The notes under the pieces: generated by a model
Database searches by the model: none
Told to the model about the DNA's origin: nothing
Seen by the model: only the letters and a program-made list of their open reading frames with translations
Program-made: the position numbers and the translations under genes
Source of the DNA: Bacillota bacterium
Lineage (GTDB): Bacteria; Bacillota; Bacilli; Bacillales_A; Planococcaceae
DNA: 64,000 nt
Direction: 5' to 3'
Assembly (NCBI GenBank): GCA_018816185.1
Contig: JAHIWI010000008.1
Span: 62,001-126,000, forward strand
Part shown: piece by piece, positions 7,714 to 16,291 of the stretch
How the letters are laid out: every line of letters begins with the position of its first letter
Position numbering within the stretch: position 1 is the stretch's first letter

Positions 7714-8007
7714 ATGAAACGACCACTAGAAAAGTTTCGTACGATGGGATTAATAGAGGGAGGTTCTCTATTAATATTAGTATTTTTAGCGATGCCACTG
7801 AAATATTTTTTTGATTTTCCAGAAGCAGTTAGTGTAGTTGGCGCGATACACGGATTTTTATTTGTCATTTACTGTTTATTCATTGCTTACATGACATTTG
7901 TGGTTAAATGGCCATTTATATATAGCGTAATTGCTGTTATTGTCGCGTTTATCCCGTTTGGGAATATTATCTTAGATCGCCGACTTCAAAAATTAGAAAT
8001 TGCTTAA
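7714..8007 (+). CDS. DUF3817 membrane protein
   Basis: 97 residues with three hydrophobic segments (about 14-34, 45-63 and 68-86). The start FRTMGLIEGGSLLILVFLAMPLKY and the central GAIHGFLFVIYC are the DUF3817 signature. A short integral membrane protein, likely four helices or fewer; no function established. ATG follows GGGAGGTTATAACG. A bidirectional terminator separates it from the convergent DUF2177 gene. Confidence 0.75.
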   Translation: MKRPLEKFRTMGLIEGGSLLILVFLAMPLKYFFDFPEAVSVVGAIHGFLFVIYCLFIAYMTFVVKWPFIYSVIAVIVAFIPFGNIILDRRLQKLEIA

Positions 8008-8008
8008 A

Positions 8009-8041
8009 AAAACACCAGTAGATCTAATCTACTGGTGTTTT
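8009..8041. terminator. Bidirectional terminator
   Basis: AAACACCAGTAGA and TCTACTGGTGTTT form a perfect 13-bp stem with A and T runs on either side, between convergent genes (DUF3817 and DUF2177). Confidence 0.8.
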
Positions 8042-8047
8042 CATTGT

Positions 8048-8458
8048 CTACTTTTGTCTTTTCAATACTAAATACACAGTTATTGCAGCTGTAGCAGCAT
8101 TTAAAAAAGTCCCCCAAAGTAAATCCACTACAGTTATGAAGATTGGCCAGTCACTTAACGTTGCGAGATTAGTTAGATCATATGTTGCATAAGTCACAAG
8201 CCCAAAAAATCCGCCCGCCAATAAAGCATATCGAACACTCTTTTTTTCGATTGAAGGTCGAATGACAAAGAACACTAATCCTGCAATATATAATAAGTAA
8301 AAAAGTGCAGCAGCTAACCAATTAACGTCATCTTTTAATAAAAAGCCAATTTGATCTTCATATAATTTAGTAGAAATAAATGCTAGCCAAACAATGTCGA
8401 CCAAGAAAAAAACGACAAGTGTTAAACCATAGATTTTCAAATGTTTTGCCATGTTCAT
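8048..8458 (-). CDS. DUF2177 family membrane protein
   Basis: 136 residues with four predicted membrane helices. The start FLVDIVWLAFISTKLY, the central LAGGFFGLVTYATYDLTNLATL and WGTFLNAATAAITVYL fit DUF2177. The ATG at 8458 is preferred because it follows AAGGACGTGAAA. Unknown function; small integral membrane protein. Confidence 0.75.
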   Translation of the reverse strand: MNMAKHLKIYGLTLVVFFLVDIVWLAFISTKLYEDQIGFLLKDDVNWLAAALFYLLYIAGLVFFVIRPSIEKKSVRYALLAGGFFGLVTYATYDLTNLATLSDWPIFITVVDLLWGTFLNAATAAITVYLVLKRQK

Positions 8459-8551
8459 TTTCACGTCCTTATCACTTTAATTGTAAGACGATCGTATCAA
8501 ACGAAGGCTATGAAAATCGACTTGTAACAATCGGCGAAAACACATTGCTTT

Positions 8552-9178
8552 TTAGCTATTTAACACTTTAAGTGTAAATGCTTTTACATCTAGAGCCGTT
8601 TCTTCTTTTTTAACATCTTCTAACATCACGTTTCGGAAGTAATCAACACTTGCAGGTAATGGTAAATTTAATAATTTTGTTAAAGCTTCTTGATACATTA
8701 AGACGAATTCAGCGTCTGTATTCCCTCGCTTTAATTCTGCAAAGGATTCATAGAACTGATCGAGCTTATCGGCAAATTCTAAAATCCGTCCTTCGATTGT
8801 GGCGTCTTTTCCTTCCTTCATTCGATCAAAGAAAACCGCTTGAAATTCTTCAGGAATTTCTTCAACAATAAATTTTTCCATCATTTTTTCTTCTACGTGA
8901 GCAATCATTTGCTTCAGTTCAGGAGAAGCATGTTTCACCGGAGTTTTAATATCGCCAATAAACACTTCTGCAAAGTCATGATTAATGGTTTTCTCATAAA
9001 GTGCTTTCCAATCAATCACTTCACCATTTCTCTCTTCGATCGTTGCGAAAAACATAGCATATTGTGATACTTTCCAACTATGAGCTGCTACATTATGTTC
9101 TTCGAATTTAAACTTACCCGGACAACGAATAATACGTTCTAAGTCATTCATACTTGTGAAAAATCTATGGATTCCCAT
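8552..9178 (-). CDS. YfbR-like HD-domain hydrolase
   Basis: 208 residues, HD superfamily. Metal ligands are visible: His in EEHNVAAHSWKVSQ, the HD pair in TINHDFAEVFIGDIKTPVKH and Asp in FADKLDQFYES. YfbR members are 5'-deoxynucleotidases; some Bacillus homologues are annotated only as HD hydrolases. Start ATG follows AGAAGGGGCGATTATTC. Downstream is the convergent DUF2177 region; upstream are the 21-bp arrays. Confidence 0.75.
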   Translation of the reverse strand: MGIHRFFTSMNDLERIIRCPGKFKFEEHNVAAHSWKVSQYAMFFATIEERNGEVIDWKALYEKTINHDFAEVFIGDIKTPVKHASPELKQMIAHVEEKMMEKFIVEEIPEEFQAVFFDRMKEGKDATIEGRILEFADKLDQFYESFAELKRGNTDAEFVLMYQEALTKLLNLPLPASVDYFRNVMLEDVKKEETALDVKAFTLKVLNS

Positions 9179-9293
9179 GAATAATCGCCCCTTCTATTGT
9201 TCATCATCTGAACATCTATAATTAGATTCTTTCTAGTATACCCCGCGAGTCGAGACATGCATCCTCTGAATTTTTTAAAATCGAGGAGATATG

Positions 9294-9391
9294 CAATTAC
9301 AACTGAGAAGACGATTTCTCTAACTGAGGTTGCCAAAATTCTAACTGAGACCGCCATAATTCTAACCAAGAACCCCGAAATTCTAACTGAG
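9294..9391. repeat. 21-bp tandem array, copy A
   Basis: A 98-bp block of about 4.6 units of 21 bp, of the form CTAACTGAGnnnGCCAwAATT. The second, third and fourth units are CTAACTGAGGTTGCCAAAATT (split here only by unit), then variants with ACC and AAC. It recurs 223 bp later as copy B with only two mismatches. The period of exactly 21 bp is two DNA turns and seven codons. It is intergenic and I do not assign it a protein. Confidence 0.85.
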
Positions 9392-9414
9392 AGACTATTC
9401 ACCAAACAGAAAAA

Positions 9415-9437
9415 CCCGCCAAGCTTTTAGCGGGCGG
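9415..9437. other. GC-rich hairpin between the two arrays
   Basis: CCCGCC and GGCGGG arms with an AAGCTTTTAGC-type loop, preceded by AAAA. It has no clear T run and may be a partial terminator for the 9.2 kb gene region. The rest of the spacer (9438-9516) holds nothing else I can support. Confidence 0.35.
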
Positions 9438-9516
9438 GGCAATTATGATCTAAAACCATGAATTGGTGCTGCACGCTTCGCTTACGCAGCCTTTACTGTT
9501 GGGATATTCTATTGAA

Positions 9517-9614
9517 CAATTACAACTGAGAAGGCGATTTCTCTAACTGAGGTTGCCAAAATTCTAACTGAGACCACCATAATTCTAACCAAGAACCCCG
9601 AAATTCTAACTGAG
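9517..9614. repeat. 21-bp tandem array, copy B
   Basis: 96 of 98 bases identical to copy A; the differences are A-to-G at the 18th base and G-to-A at the 60th. The near-identity of two whole arrays, including their non-consensus positions, shows a recent segmental duplication or gene conversion rather than independent drift. Confidence 0.85.
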
Positions 9615-9621
9615 CGACCAA

Positions 9622-9659
9622 AAAGGCCACTAGTCAGTATTAAACTGACTAGCGGCCTC
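9622..9659 (-). terminator. Terminator of the proline dehydrogenase gene
   Basis: AGGCCACTAGTCAG and CTGACTAGCGGCCT form a long stem with one mismatch around a TATTAAA loop. It follows the stop codon of the minus-strand gene and has T runs on both sides. Confidence 0.8.
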
Positions 9660-9668
9660 TTTGAATCA

Positions 9669-10643
9669 TTATTTTTTCTTTTTAGAAGCTAAACGACTTA
9701 ATGCTAATGCACCAGCAAATACGCCGATTGTTGTATTTGTACGTTTGTTAAATAATTGTTTGAATACCAAGTTAAGATTTTGTGGACGCTCAGCTAATCT
9801 TCTCATGAAGTAGCCATACCAGTCATCTCCAAAAGGTACATACGTACAGAAGTTATAACCTTCTTTAGCTAAGGATACTTGCATATCTTTGCGGAAGCCG
9901 TATAGCATCTGGAATTCATATTTATCTTTAGAGATTTGGTTTTCTTCAACAAATTTCTTCACATGATTAATCACGTTATGGTCATGTGTTGCAATTGACG
10001 TGAACTTACCATTCAACAAATGGTACTCAATTAATTTAATGAAATTGGCATCAATATCTTGAGTTGTTTGGTATGCGTATTCAGCAGGCTCTTTATAAGC
10101 ACCTTTTACAATACGTAAACGTAAATGTTTGTAGTTCTCAATGTCATCTTGAGCACGGAAGAAATAAGCTTGAATAACTGTTCCGACATTGCTGTATTCT
10201 TTTAATAAAGCATCCATTAAGTCAAAAGAAGGCTGAAGGTGACCGTAGTCTTCCATGTCTAAATTAATATGCATGTCGTATTTACTTGCAGCGGCAACGA
10301 TTTCTTTCAAGTTTTCGTAACAGAAATCATAATCGATATCTAATCCTAATTGTGTAGGTTTAAGTGATATATGTGCATCAACTTCATTTTCATGAATTGC
10401 TTCGATTACTTCTAAGATGCTATTTTTTGCTTTAATCGCTTCTTCTCTTTCGAAGACGAATTCACCTAAATTATCGACTGTTGCACTAATTCCTAGTGCA
10501 TTTAATTCGCGAATGCTTTTAATCGTCTGTTCAACATTCGTTCCTGCAACTACCGTTTGTGCACCTAATTTAAGACCGTATTTTTTTGCAGCAGTCGTTA
10601 GCAATTGGTTTTTTGATAACGCCATGAATACATCTTTTAACAT
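9669..10643 (-). CDS. Proline dehydrogenase
   Basis: 324 residues, the size of the monofunctional Bacillus PutB/FadM-type enzyme. It oxidises proline to pyrroline-5-carboxylate with FAD. The FAD/proline barrel is recognised from GTNVEQTIKSIRELNALGISATVDNLGE, VDAHISLKPTQLGLDID, INLDMEDYG, RLRIVKGAYKEP, SIATHDHNVI and the C-terminal FGDDWYGYFMRRLAERPQN. The conserved Lys, Asp and Arg residues are present. The glutamate-forming second enzyme is not here. Start ATG follows CAGGAGGAAAAAAC. It is transcribed alone. Confidence 0.85.
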   Translation of the reverse strand: MLKDVFMALSKNQLLTTAAKKYGLKLGAQTVVAGTNVEQTIKSIRELNALGISATVDNLGEFVFEREEAIKAKNSILEVIEAIHENEVDAHISLKPTQLGLDIDYDFCYENLKEIVAAASKYDMHINLDMEDYGHLQPSFDLMDALLKEYSNVGTVIQAYFFRAQDDIENYKHLRLRIVKGAYKEPAEYAYQTTQDIDANFIKLIEYHLLNGKFTSIATHDHNVINHVKKFVEENQISKDKYEFQMLYGFRKDMQVSLAKEGYNFCTYVPFGDDWYGYFMRRLAERPQNLNLVFKQLFNKRTNTTIGVFAGALALSRLASKKKK

Positions 10644-10883
10644 GTTTTTTCCTCCTGAAAATAAATCATTCTATGTCATCTTACTTACAATTAATAAGAT
10701 TCGGTATAGGATCATGTGAATCATGATTAGGTCTTATTATAAATCTTTTTAACGAACATTCCTATTACAAAAATTGATAATATACGTTAATTGTTTCAGT
10801 ATCGTGAATTTATTTTGAAATGGGCACCGCAATAGGTTTTATAACGGAACAATATCAGAAATTACTGAAAATATGAAGGTGAA

Positions 10884-11945
10884 TTAGCTAATTTGGAATG
10901 CCTCTGATTCAGGCAGAGATTCAATTAATTCGGGACCAAATAGGGAGGACGGTGTGTAACTACCACTGGGAACTGATTGATTTAGTAAGCGCGTGACAAC
11001 CTCTAACGCACCGTAAATAGTTAAGGTGTACACATTTGCAGTTTTTATTCGCACGGTTATTTTTTCGCCTTTTGGATTATGTGCTTCGCCCCAAATGAAA
11101 GCAGGAGAATTCTGTCGAGAAGATAGACTTGGACCGCTCACTTTTGTATCGACCCATTTTTGCAAAAATCGTTGAATAATGGAAGAAGCTATAACCGGCT
11201 TGAATTTGTTTAATACTCGCGTAGCATGCATTTTAGTGGGAGACATTGGAATCCAAGTGTTGATATTTGGAATTCCTGTTGAATAGAAAGCCGTTGAGAC
11301 ATCACCCCAAGGAATGGCGACCGCTGTCTTTGATCCTCTTCCAAAATCGATGATACGACTCTTGGTTCCAAGAGGGAATTCTGTGATGACTCCATCTTGA
11401 CGTTGTGCACTTCCTGAGGCGAGTCCTTGTATCATTGTTTTGAAAGTTCCACGAGAAATTCCAGAGTCAGAATCAAAACCTAATGATAAATGAGTAGCAG
11501 ATGGGAGTAACTGTTTCAATTTAAGTGCCACACAGTCCGTTGGAATGACATCGAAACCGACACCCGAACATAGAACGATATTTGCTCTTATGGCACGTTC
11601 GGCTACTTCGTTTGAATGGACGTGCTCAAAAACATTTATTTCTCCTGTAATATCAAGATAATGCGTACCTACTTTTAGGCACCCCTCAATCATAAGTGAA
11701 CTTGTTTTTGAAAATGGACCAGCACAATGAAGAACTAGATCGACACCAGATAATCCAGCGGTTAATTGATCAAGTTGTTCTAAAGGAAACACGCGACTTT
11801 CCAGTTGTAATTTTTTAGCTAACGCTTGAATTTTTTCTTTATTTCTTCCAGCTAAAATAGGGGTTAGACCTCTTTTGGCGGCCAGTTCTGCTATTAGATT
11901 TCCAGTATAGCCATTGGCACCATATATCATCCAAGTACGGTTCAT
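10884..11945 (-). CDS. Saccharopine dehydrogenase-like NAD(P)-binding oxidoreductase
   Basis: 353 residues. An N-terminal Rossmann motif (IYGANGYTGNLIAELAAKRG) and an LVLHCAGPFSKTSSLMIEGCLK segment mark the saccharopine dehydrogenase/trans-acting enoyl reductase family. The true lysine-pathway role is unlikely; family members of this type act on fatty-acid or polyketide enoyl groups or are uncharacterised. Start ATG follows GGAGGAATAGAAC. The neighbour on the other side, divergent, is an amino-acid oxidase-type flavoprotein. Confidence 0.7.
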   Translation of the reverse strand: MNRTWMIYGANGYTGNLIAELAAKRGLTPILAGRNKEKIQALAKKLQLESRVFPLEQLDQLTAGLSGVDLVLHCAGPFSKTSSLMIEGCLKVGTHYLDITGEINVFEHVHSNEVAERAIRANIVLCSGVGFDVIPTDCVALKLKQLLPSATHLSLGFDSDSGISRGTFKTMIQGLASGSAQRQDGVITEFPLGTKSRIIDFGRGSKTAVAIPWGDVSTAFYSTGIPNINTWIPMSPTKMHATRVLNKFKPVIASSIIQRFLQKWVDTKVSGPSLSSRQNSPAFIWGEAHNPKGEKITVRIKTANVYTLTIYGALEVVTRLLNQSVPSGSYTPSSLFGPELIESLPESEAFQIS

Positions 11946-12033
11946 GTTCTATTCCTCCAATGAAGATATTTTGAGAGTATTGCATCCATGTGTAGAATGA
12001 AAGAATGAAATCTATTTTGAAAAAGGTGCTTTT

Positions 12034-13152
12034 ATGAAAACATCAATTATTATTGGAGCTGGAATTCTTGGTTCATCTACAGCCTACCACTTGGCGAAAG
12101 CGGGGGCGAACTTGATTGTCGTTGACCGTAAAGATCCTGGTCAAGCAACTGATGCTGCAGCGGGAATTATCTGCCCTTGGATTTCTCAGAGGCGCAATAA
12201 AGCCTGGTATACGCTAGCAAAAAATGGTGCAGCTTATTATGAAGAGTTAATAGAGCAATTAGAAAGTGATGGGGAACACGATACTGGGTATAAACAAGTT
12301 GGGGCATTAAGTCTTCATACCGATGAAGGCAAACTTTTGAAAATGCAGGAAAGAGCAACAACTCGCCGTGAAGAGGCGCCTGAAATAGGCGATATTCATA
12401 TGTTAACAAGTGAAGAAACGATCGCTTCATTTCCTTTATTATCAGAAGAATTTAGTTCCGTTATGATTTCAGGTGGAGCTCGAGTAAATGGACGAGCTTT
12501 ACGTCAATCATTAGAGAACGCGGCCAAGAAATACGGAGCGAAATTTGTTGAGGGCTCAGCGAGCATATCACATGACCAAACAGTTTTAAAAGGTGTCTTT
12601 GTGGGTGATGAATTTTATGAAGCAGATTCAATCATCGTTACGGCTGGGGCATGGGCGGAAGAATTGTTATCCCCAATGGGAATAAACATCCATGTGTCAG
12701 CGCAAAAAGCACAGATTGTTCATCTCCAAATCGAGGATGAGAATACAGGCAATTGGCCGGTGATCATGCCTCCAAATGATCAATATATTTTATCTTTTGA
12801 TGACGGCAAAATTGTAGTTGGCGCGACACATGAAGATGACCATCATTTTGACCAACGTGTCACAGCAGGTGGATTGCAAGAAGTACTGAATAAGGCTTTA
12901 GCAGTTGCGCCAGGTCTACTAGACAGTACATTCGTTGAGACGCGAGTAGGCTTCCGTCCTTTTACACCAGACTTTTTACCGGTCATTGGAGAAATTCCTG
13001 GATTTTCCGGTCTTTTATTCGCCAATGGTCTAGGTGCTTCAGGTCTAACGGTGGGTCCATACTTAGGTGCTCAACTAGCAAATTTGGCGTTAGGAAAAGA
13101 AGTTGAGATAGACTTATCGCTATATGATGTATCGAAAGCGATCAGTGAATAA
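12034..13152 (+). CDS. FAD-dependent glycine/D-amino-acid oxidase family protein
   Basis: 372 residues with an N-terminal dinucleotide-binding motif (IIIGAGILGSSTAYHLAKAG, GxGxxG) and the DAO fold: IICPWISQRR, VTAGAWAEELL, ARVNGRALRQSL, VETRVGFRPFTPDFLPVIGE and the FAD-contact GLGASGLTVGPYLG. It resembles DadA-type D-amino-acid dehydrogenases or glycine oxidases; substrate is not decided by sequence. The ATG follows GAAAAAGGTGCTTTT. A bidirectional terminator ends it. Confidence 0.8.
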   Translation: MKTSIIIGAGILGSSTAYHLAKAGANLIVVDRKDPGQATDAAAGIICPWISQRRNKAWYTLAKNGAAYYEELIEQLESDGEHDTGYKQVGALSLHTDEGKLLKMQERATTRREEAPEIGDIHMLTSEETIASFPLLSEEFSSVMISGGARVNGRALRQSLENAAKKYGAKFVEGSASISHDQTVLKGVFVGDEFYEADSIIVTAGAWAEELLSPMGINIHVSAQKAQIVHLQIEDENTGNWPVIMPPNDQYILSFDDGKIVVGATHEDDHHFDQRVTAGGLQEVLNKALAVAPGLLDSTFVETRVGFRPFTPDFLPVIGEIPGFSGLLFANGLGASGLTVGPYLGAQLANLALGKEVEIDLSLYDVSKAISE

Positions 13153-13182
13153 AACCTATCTTGTGAAATTACACTGAAATTG

Positions 13183-13227
13183 AAAAGCCATCATCCTGTC
13201 CCTAATTGGGAGAAGATGATGGCTTTT
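13183..13227. terminator. Bidirectional terminator
   Basis: AAAAGCCATCATC and GATGATGGCTTTT form a perfect stem between the plus-strand oxidase gene and the minus-strand HxlR gene. Confidence 0.75.
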
Positions 13228-13228
13228 A

Positions 13229-13558
13229 TTATTGAGGATTATTCGGGTCGTCAACTATTTCAATATGATTTTCTCCCCATGAGCACATGGCATCTAGAAT
13301 CGGTCGAAGTGACCATCCATATTTAGTTAGAGAATAAATAACTTTTGGCGGAACTTGGTCAAATATGGTTCTGTTCACTACACCGTCGTCTTCTAATTCT
13401 CTAAGTTGTTGTGTCAACATTTTTTGAGTGATATTAGGCATGAGTTTTTTTAATTCACTCGTGCGTTTTTCCCCGTCAATCAAGTGACACATTATAACGA
13501 CTTTCCACTTTCCCCCAATTACATCTAGGGTAGCTTCGACTGGAATATTGTAAGCCAT
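13229..13558 (-). CDS. HxlR-family transcriptional regulator
   Basis: 109 residues, a single MarR-like winged helix: TLDVIGGKWKVVIMCHLIDGEKRTSELKKLMPNITQKMLTQQLRELEDDGVVNR, which is typical HxlR. No cysteine is placed near the N-terminus as in the thiol sensor YodB/HypR (YodB has Cys6), so redox sensing is not apparent. It is divergent from the MFS transporter gene and probably represses it and itself. Start ATG follows CCAAGGAGGTTTATAG. Confidence 0.85.
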   Translation of the reverse strand: MAYNIPVEATLDVIGGKWKVVIMCHLIDGEKRTSELKKLMPNITQKMLTQQLRELEDDGVVNRTIFDQVPPKVIYSLTKYGWSLRPILDAMCSWGENHIEIVDDPNNPQ

Positions 13559-13650
13559 CTATAAACCTCCTTGGAACCCTTAATTATCGGATTTTATCTT
13601 TATCAAATCTTAGCATATTTCACTTTATACATACTCGCCGAAAGATTCTA

Positions 13651-13670
13651 TAGGTACTAAAAAGTGCCTA
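13651..13670. promoter_or_regulatory. Candidate HxlR operator
   Basis: TAGGTACT (13651-13658) and AGTGCCTA (13663-13670) form an 8-4-8 inverted repeat with one mismatch, centred between the divergent HxlR and MFS genes. A related palindrome, AGTGCGTACT, follows at 13682-13691. HxlR proteins such as YodB bind TACT-N-AGTA type elements, which this resembles. Confidence 0.5.
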
Positions 13671-13781
13671 CATTACTTTAAAGTGCGTACTATTCATTAA
13701 GGATTAAAGCGAGCATAATTAGGATTGCTTAAGCAGGAAGCATTTATTTCAAAAAGGTGTAATTTCAAAGGAGGAATAAAA

Positions 13782-14981
13782 ATGAGTCACTCTCATACAG
13801 TTCAAGAAACACAAAGAAGTGGAAAATTGGCATTGTGGGCTCTCGCAATCAGTGCTTTTGGTATAGGGACAACTGAATTTGTTCCAGTAGGTTTGTTAGC
13901 AACAATTGCAAATGATTTTGATATTGGGATAACGGTAGCTGGATTTCTGATTTCAGGTTATGCAATAGGAGTAGCAGTCGGGGCACCAATTTTGACGGCT
14001 CTTACAAATCGAATTAGCAGAAAATCTTTATTAATAATGTTGATGTTCGTTTTTATTGTTGGAAACATGGTAGCCGCCTTGTCAAATTCCTTTGAGTTAT
14101 TAATGGTAGCTCGCTTCATAACTGCATTTTCCCATGGTGTCTTTTTCGCAATTGGCGCTACCATTGCTGTGCAGTTAGTTCCTCCACAAAAAAAGGCAAG
14201 TGCTATAGCCCTTATGTTTACGGGATTAACTGTAGCTACGGTTACAGGTGTCCCATTAGGCACGTTAATAGGACAAGCATTTGGTTGGCGTGCAACGTTT
14301 TGGGGAGTGGCTGTACTAGGAATTATTGCGATCGTGGCAATTGCATTGTTGATTCCTAAGAATCTACAACAATCACCACCAGCGAAGTTTAAAGATATGT
14401 TTAAATTGATAACGAATACACGACTTTTGTTAGGATTTTCGATTACCGCTCTAGGGTACGGTGGTACGTTTGTTGCCTTTACTTACTTAACTCCGATTTT
14501 AGAAGATATCGTTAAAATTGATGTTAAGTTAGTAAGTATCGTTCTTCTTGTTTATGGGGTTGCCGTCGCAATAGGGAATGAAATAGGAGGCCGTTTGGCT
14601 AATCATCATCCTGCTCGTGCATTACTTTGGATGTTTATGATCAATGCGGTAATTTTAATTGGCATGACTTTTTTAATTCCTTTTAAAGTGATTGGGTTAA
14701 TTTCCATTATATTTATGGGCTTGTTCGCATTTATGAATGTGCCGGGTCTTCAATTAAACATTGTTCAACTTGCAGAAAAATATGTACCAGCGGCTGTAGA
14801 CGTTGCGTCTGCGCTAAATATCGCTGCTTTTAACGTTGGTATTGCTATTGGTTCAATTATAGGGGGGATTGTTATTCAGTCAATTGGATTGATTCATACT
14901 CCTTGGATTGGGGGAGTCATGGTGTTAAGTGCTGTGGTTTTGACATTCATTTCTCTTAAACTTGAAAGAATATCATCATAA
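13782..14981 (+). CDS. MFS transporter (YdhP/AraJ-type drug or sugar efflux)
   Basis: 399 residues from the ATG that follows AAAGGAGGAATAAAA; longer upstream reading is not used. Twelve membrane helices. Motifs: GIGTTEFVPVGLLATIANDFDIGITVAGFLISGYAIGVAVGAP near the start, a typical DHA1-type helix 1-2, and GGRLANHHPARALLW in the loop before helix 8. The substrate is unknown, but regulated export is inferred from the divergent HxlR repressor with a candidate operator between them. A terminator ends the gene. Confidence 0.85.
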   Translation: MSHSHTVQETQRSGKLALWALAISAFGIGTTEFVPVGLLATIANDFDIGITVAGFLISGYAIGVAVGAPILTALTNRISRKSLLIMLMFVFIVGNMVAALSNSFELLMVARFITAFSHGVFFAIGATIAVQLVPPQKKASAIALMFTGLTVATVTGVPLGTLIGQAFGWRATFWGVAVLGIIAIVAIALLIPKNLQQSPPAKFKDMFKLITNTRLLLGFSITALGYGGTFVAFTYLTPILEDIVKIDVKLVSIVLLVYGVAVAIGNEIGGRLANHHPARALLWMFMINAVILIGMTFLIPFKVIGLISIIFMGLFAFMNVPGLQLNIVQLAEKYVPAAVDVASALNIAAFNVGIAIGSIIGGIVIQSIGLIHTPWIGGVMVLSAVVLTFISLKLERISS

Positions 14982-14987
14982 ACAACA

Positions 14988-15019
14988 AAAAACCACGACT
15001 TTTATCGAGTCGTGGTTTT
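14988..15019. terminator. Terminator shared by convergent genes
   Basis: AAAACCACGACT and AGTCGTGGTTTT with a short TTTATCG loop. The stop codon of the minus-strand small gene lies inside the hairpin. Confidence 0.7.
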
Positions 15020-15181
15020 CTTGTCTAATGATCCAAGTACTGAATCTAATATTCCTTTACCATTCCCACTTTTAGAGAATTGGTCAACTTGCCCTTTTAA
15101 TTTGTCTCGAGATTCCTTGTTGCGCATGAGGAACGCTGCACCAAGTCCTAGAGCTGCCATTGTTAATGTATTTCTTCTCAT
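15002..15181 (-). CDS. Small hypothetical protein with an N-terminal membrane-like segment
   Basis: 59 residues from the ATG at 15181, which follows CAGGAGGCGTTACTCA; a further ATG 21 bases upstream overlaps the Shine-Dalgarno. The N-terminus MRRNTLTMAALGLGAAFLMRN has a short hydrophobic stretch, followed by a basic, Lys/Gly-rich segment. I cannot assign a family with confidence; it resembles small membrane-associated proteins common in Bacillales. The stop codon lies in a terminator hairpin. Confidence 0.5.
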   Translation of the reverse strand: MRRNTLTMAALGLGAAFLMRNKESRDKLKGQVDQFSKSGNGKGILDSVLGSLDKKTTTR

Positions 15182-15397
15182 TGAGTAACGCCTCCTGTTC
15201 ATTTGGATGTACTGGTTTTATTCCCCAAAACAGCTTCAATAAACGTTTTTCTTGAAAATTGTTAAATTTTGATGGGATGACACTTATCATATATCTGGCA
15301 TGATACATGCTTCTATTCAAAAGTCTGACCTTTCCCCATAATTTAAAATGGAAGCGTTTATGCTGAAATTTTTCATATAAATAAAGGGGTTTTATAA

Positions 15398-16240
15398 ATG
15401 AATTCTTCAAAAATTGGATGGGTTACAGATTCCACCGCTACACTTTCTGCTGATTTTATAAAAAAACACAATATACATGTAGTTCCGTTATACGTCATTT
15501 TCGGAGAAACTTCTTATAAAGAAAATATTGAAATTGGATCAAAAGAGTTTTATAAAAAACTGGCAGAATCAAAAACATTGCCAAAGACTTCACAACCTTC
15601 ACCCGGAGAAATGATCGAGTTATTCCAGGAATTAAAAGGGAAGTATGAACGTGTCATTGCTATTCACGTGACAGGAGCATTAACGGGTGCGTATTCAGGC
15701 GCATTATCGGCAGCTGCTGAAACAGGTGTGGATACGTTTGTCCTTGATTCGCAAATTGGTTCATTCCCGCTTGGAAAAATGGTTGAACGCGCAGTGGAGC
15801 TAGAGCAACAAGGAAAATCATACGAAGACATTGTTGCTGAAATTAAAACATATCCTGCAAAAGCACGTTTGTTTTTAACACCTGGTAGTTTAGAACAACT
15901 TCACAAAGGTGGACGAGTGACTGGGACCCAAGCTGTATTTGCGACGTTATTGAACATGAAAGTAGTTATGAAATTTGATGAAGGACGAGCTGTTTTGTCA
16001 GATAAAGTTCGCAGTCATAAACGGGCGATCGGCAAGATGGTAGACTACTTAGAAGAAGAAAAGAGTCATGTGAAAGAAGTAACAGTCATCCATGCAGATA
16101 ATTTGAAAGAAGCAACATCTTGGCAAACAGAACTTGAAAAACAATTTAAAGACATCTCAATTTCTATTACTGAATTAAGCCCAGTCCCTGGATCACATAC
16201 AGGCCGAGGAACAGTTGGCCTGGCTTGGCTTGGAGAATAA
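15398..16240 (+). CDS. DegV family protein (fatty-acid-binding)
   Basis: 280 residues, the usual length of DegV/FakB proteins. The motif WVTDSTATLSADFIKKHNIHVVPL, the Thr-Ser-Gln-Pro segment KTSQPSPGE and SHKRAIGKMVDYL are DegV-typical. Members bind a fatty acid in a deep tunnel and, with FakA, phosphorylate it (FakB); this single gene may serve or be one of several paralogues. Start ATG follows AAATAAAGGGG. Its terminator is at 16249-16283. Confidence 0.85.
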   Translation: MNSSKIGWVTDSTATLSADFIKKHNIHVVPLYVIFGETSYKENIEIGSKEFYKKLAESKTLPKTSQPSPGEMIELFQELKGKYERVIAIHVTGALTGAYSGALSAAAETGVDTFVLDSQIGSFPLGKMVERAVELEQQGKSYEDIVAEIKTYPAKARLFLTPGSLEQLHKGGRVTGTQAVFATLLNMKVVMKFDEGRAVLSDKVRSHKRAIGKMVDYLEEEKSHVKEVTVIHADNLKEATSWQTELEKQFKDISISITELSPVPGSHTGRGTVGLAWLGE

Positions 16241-16248
16241 ATAGAAAG

Positions 16249-16283
16249 ATCGCAATTTCCAAAAAGGAAATTGCGATTTTTTT
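16249..16283 (+). terminator. Terminator of degV
   Basis: ATCGCAATTTCC and GGAAATTGCGAT around AAAAA, followed by seven T. Confidence 0.8.
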
Positions 16284-16291
16284 GTTGTTAT

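Noticed and set aside
9148..9405. Minus frame of 85 codons through array A
   Set aside because: It overlaps the start of the HD-hydrolase gene and consists of repeat-derived heptads, with no ribosome binding site.
9294..9614. Possible CRISPR array
   Set aside because: Units are contiguous 21-bp tandem repeats with no spacers, and no cas genes are near.
15084..15410. 108-codon minus frame
   Set aside because: It overlaps the small gene at 15002 and the degV leader, with no support as a protein.
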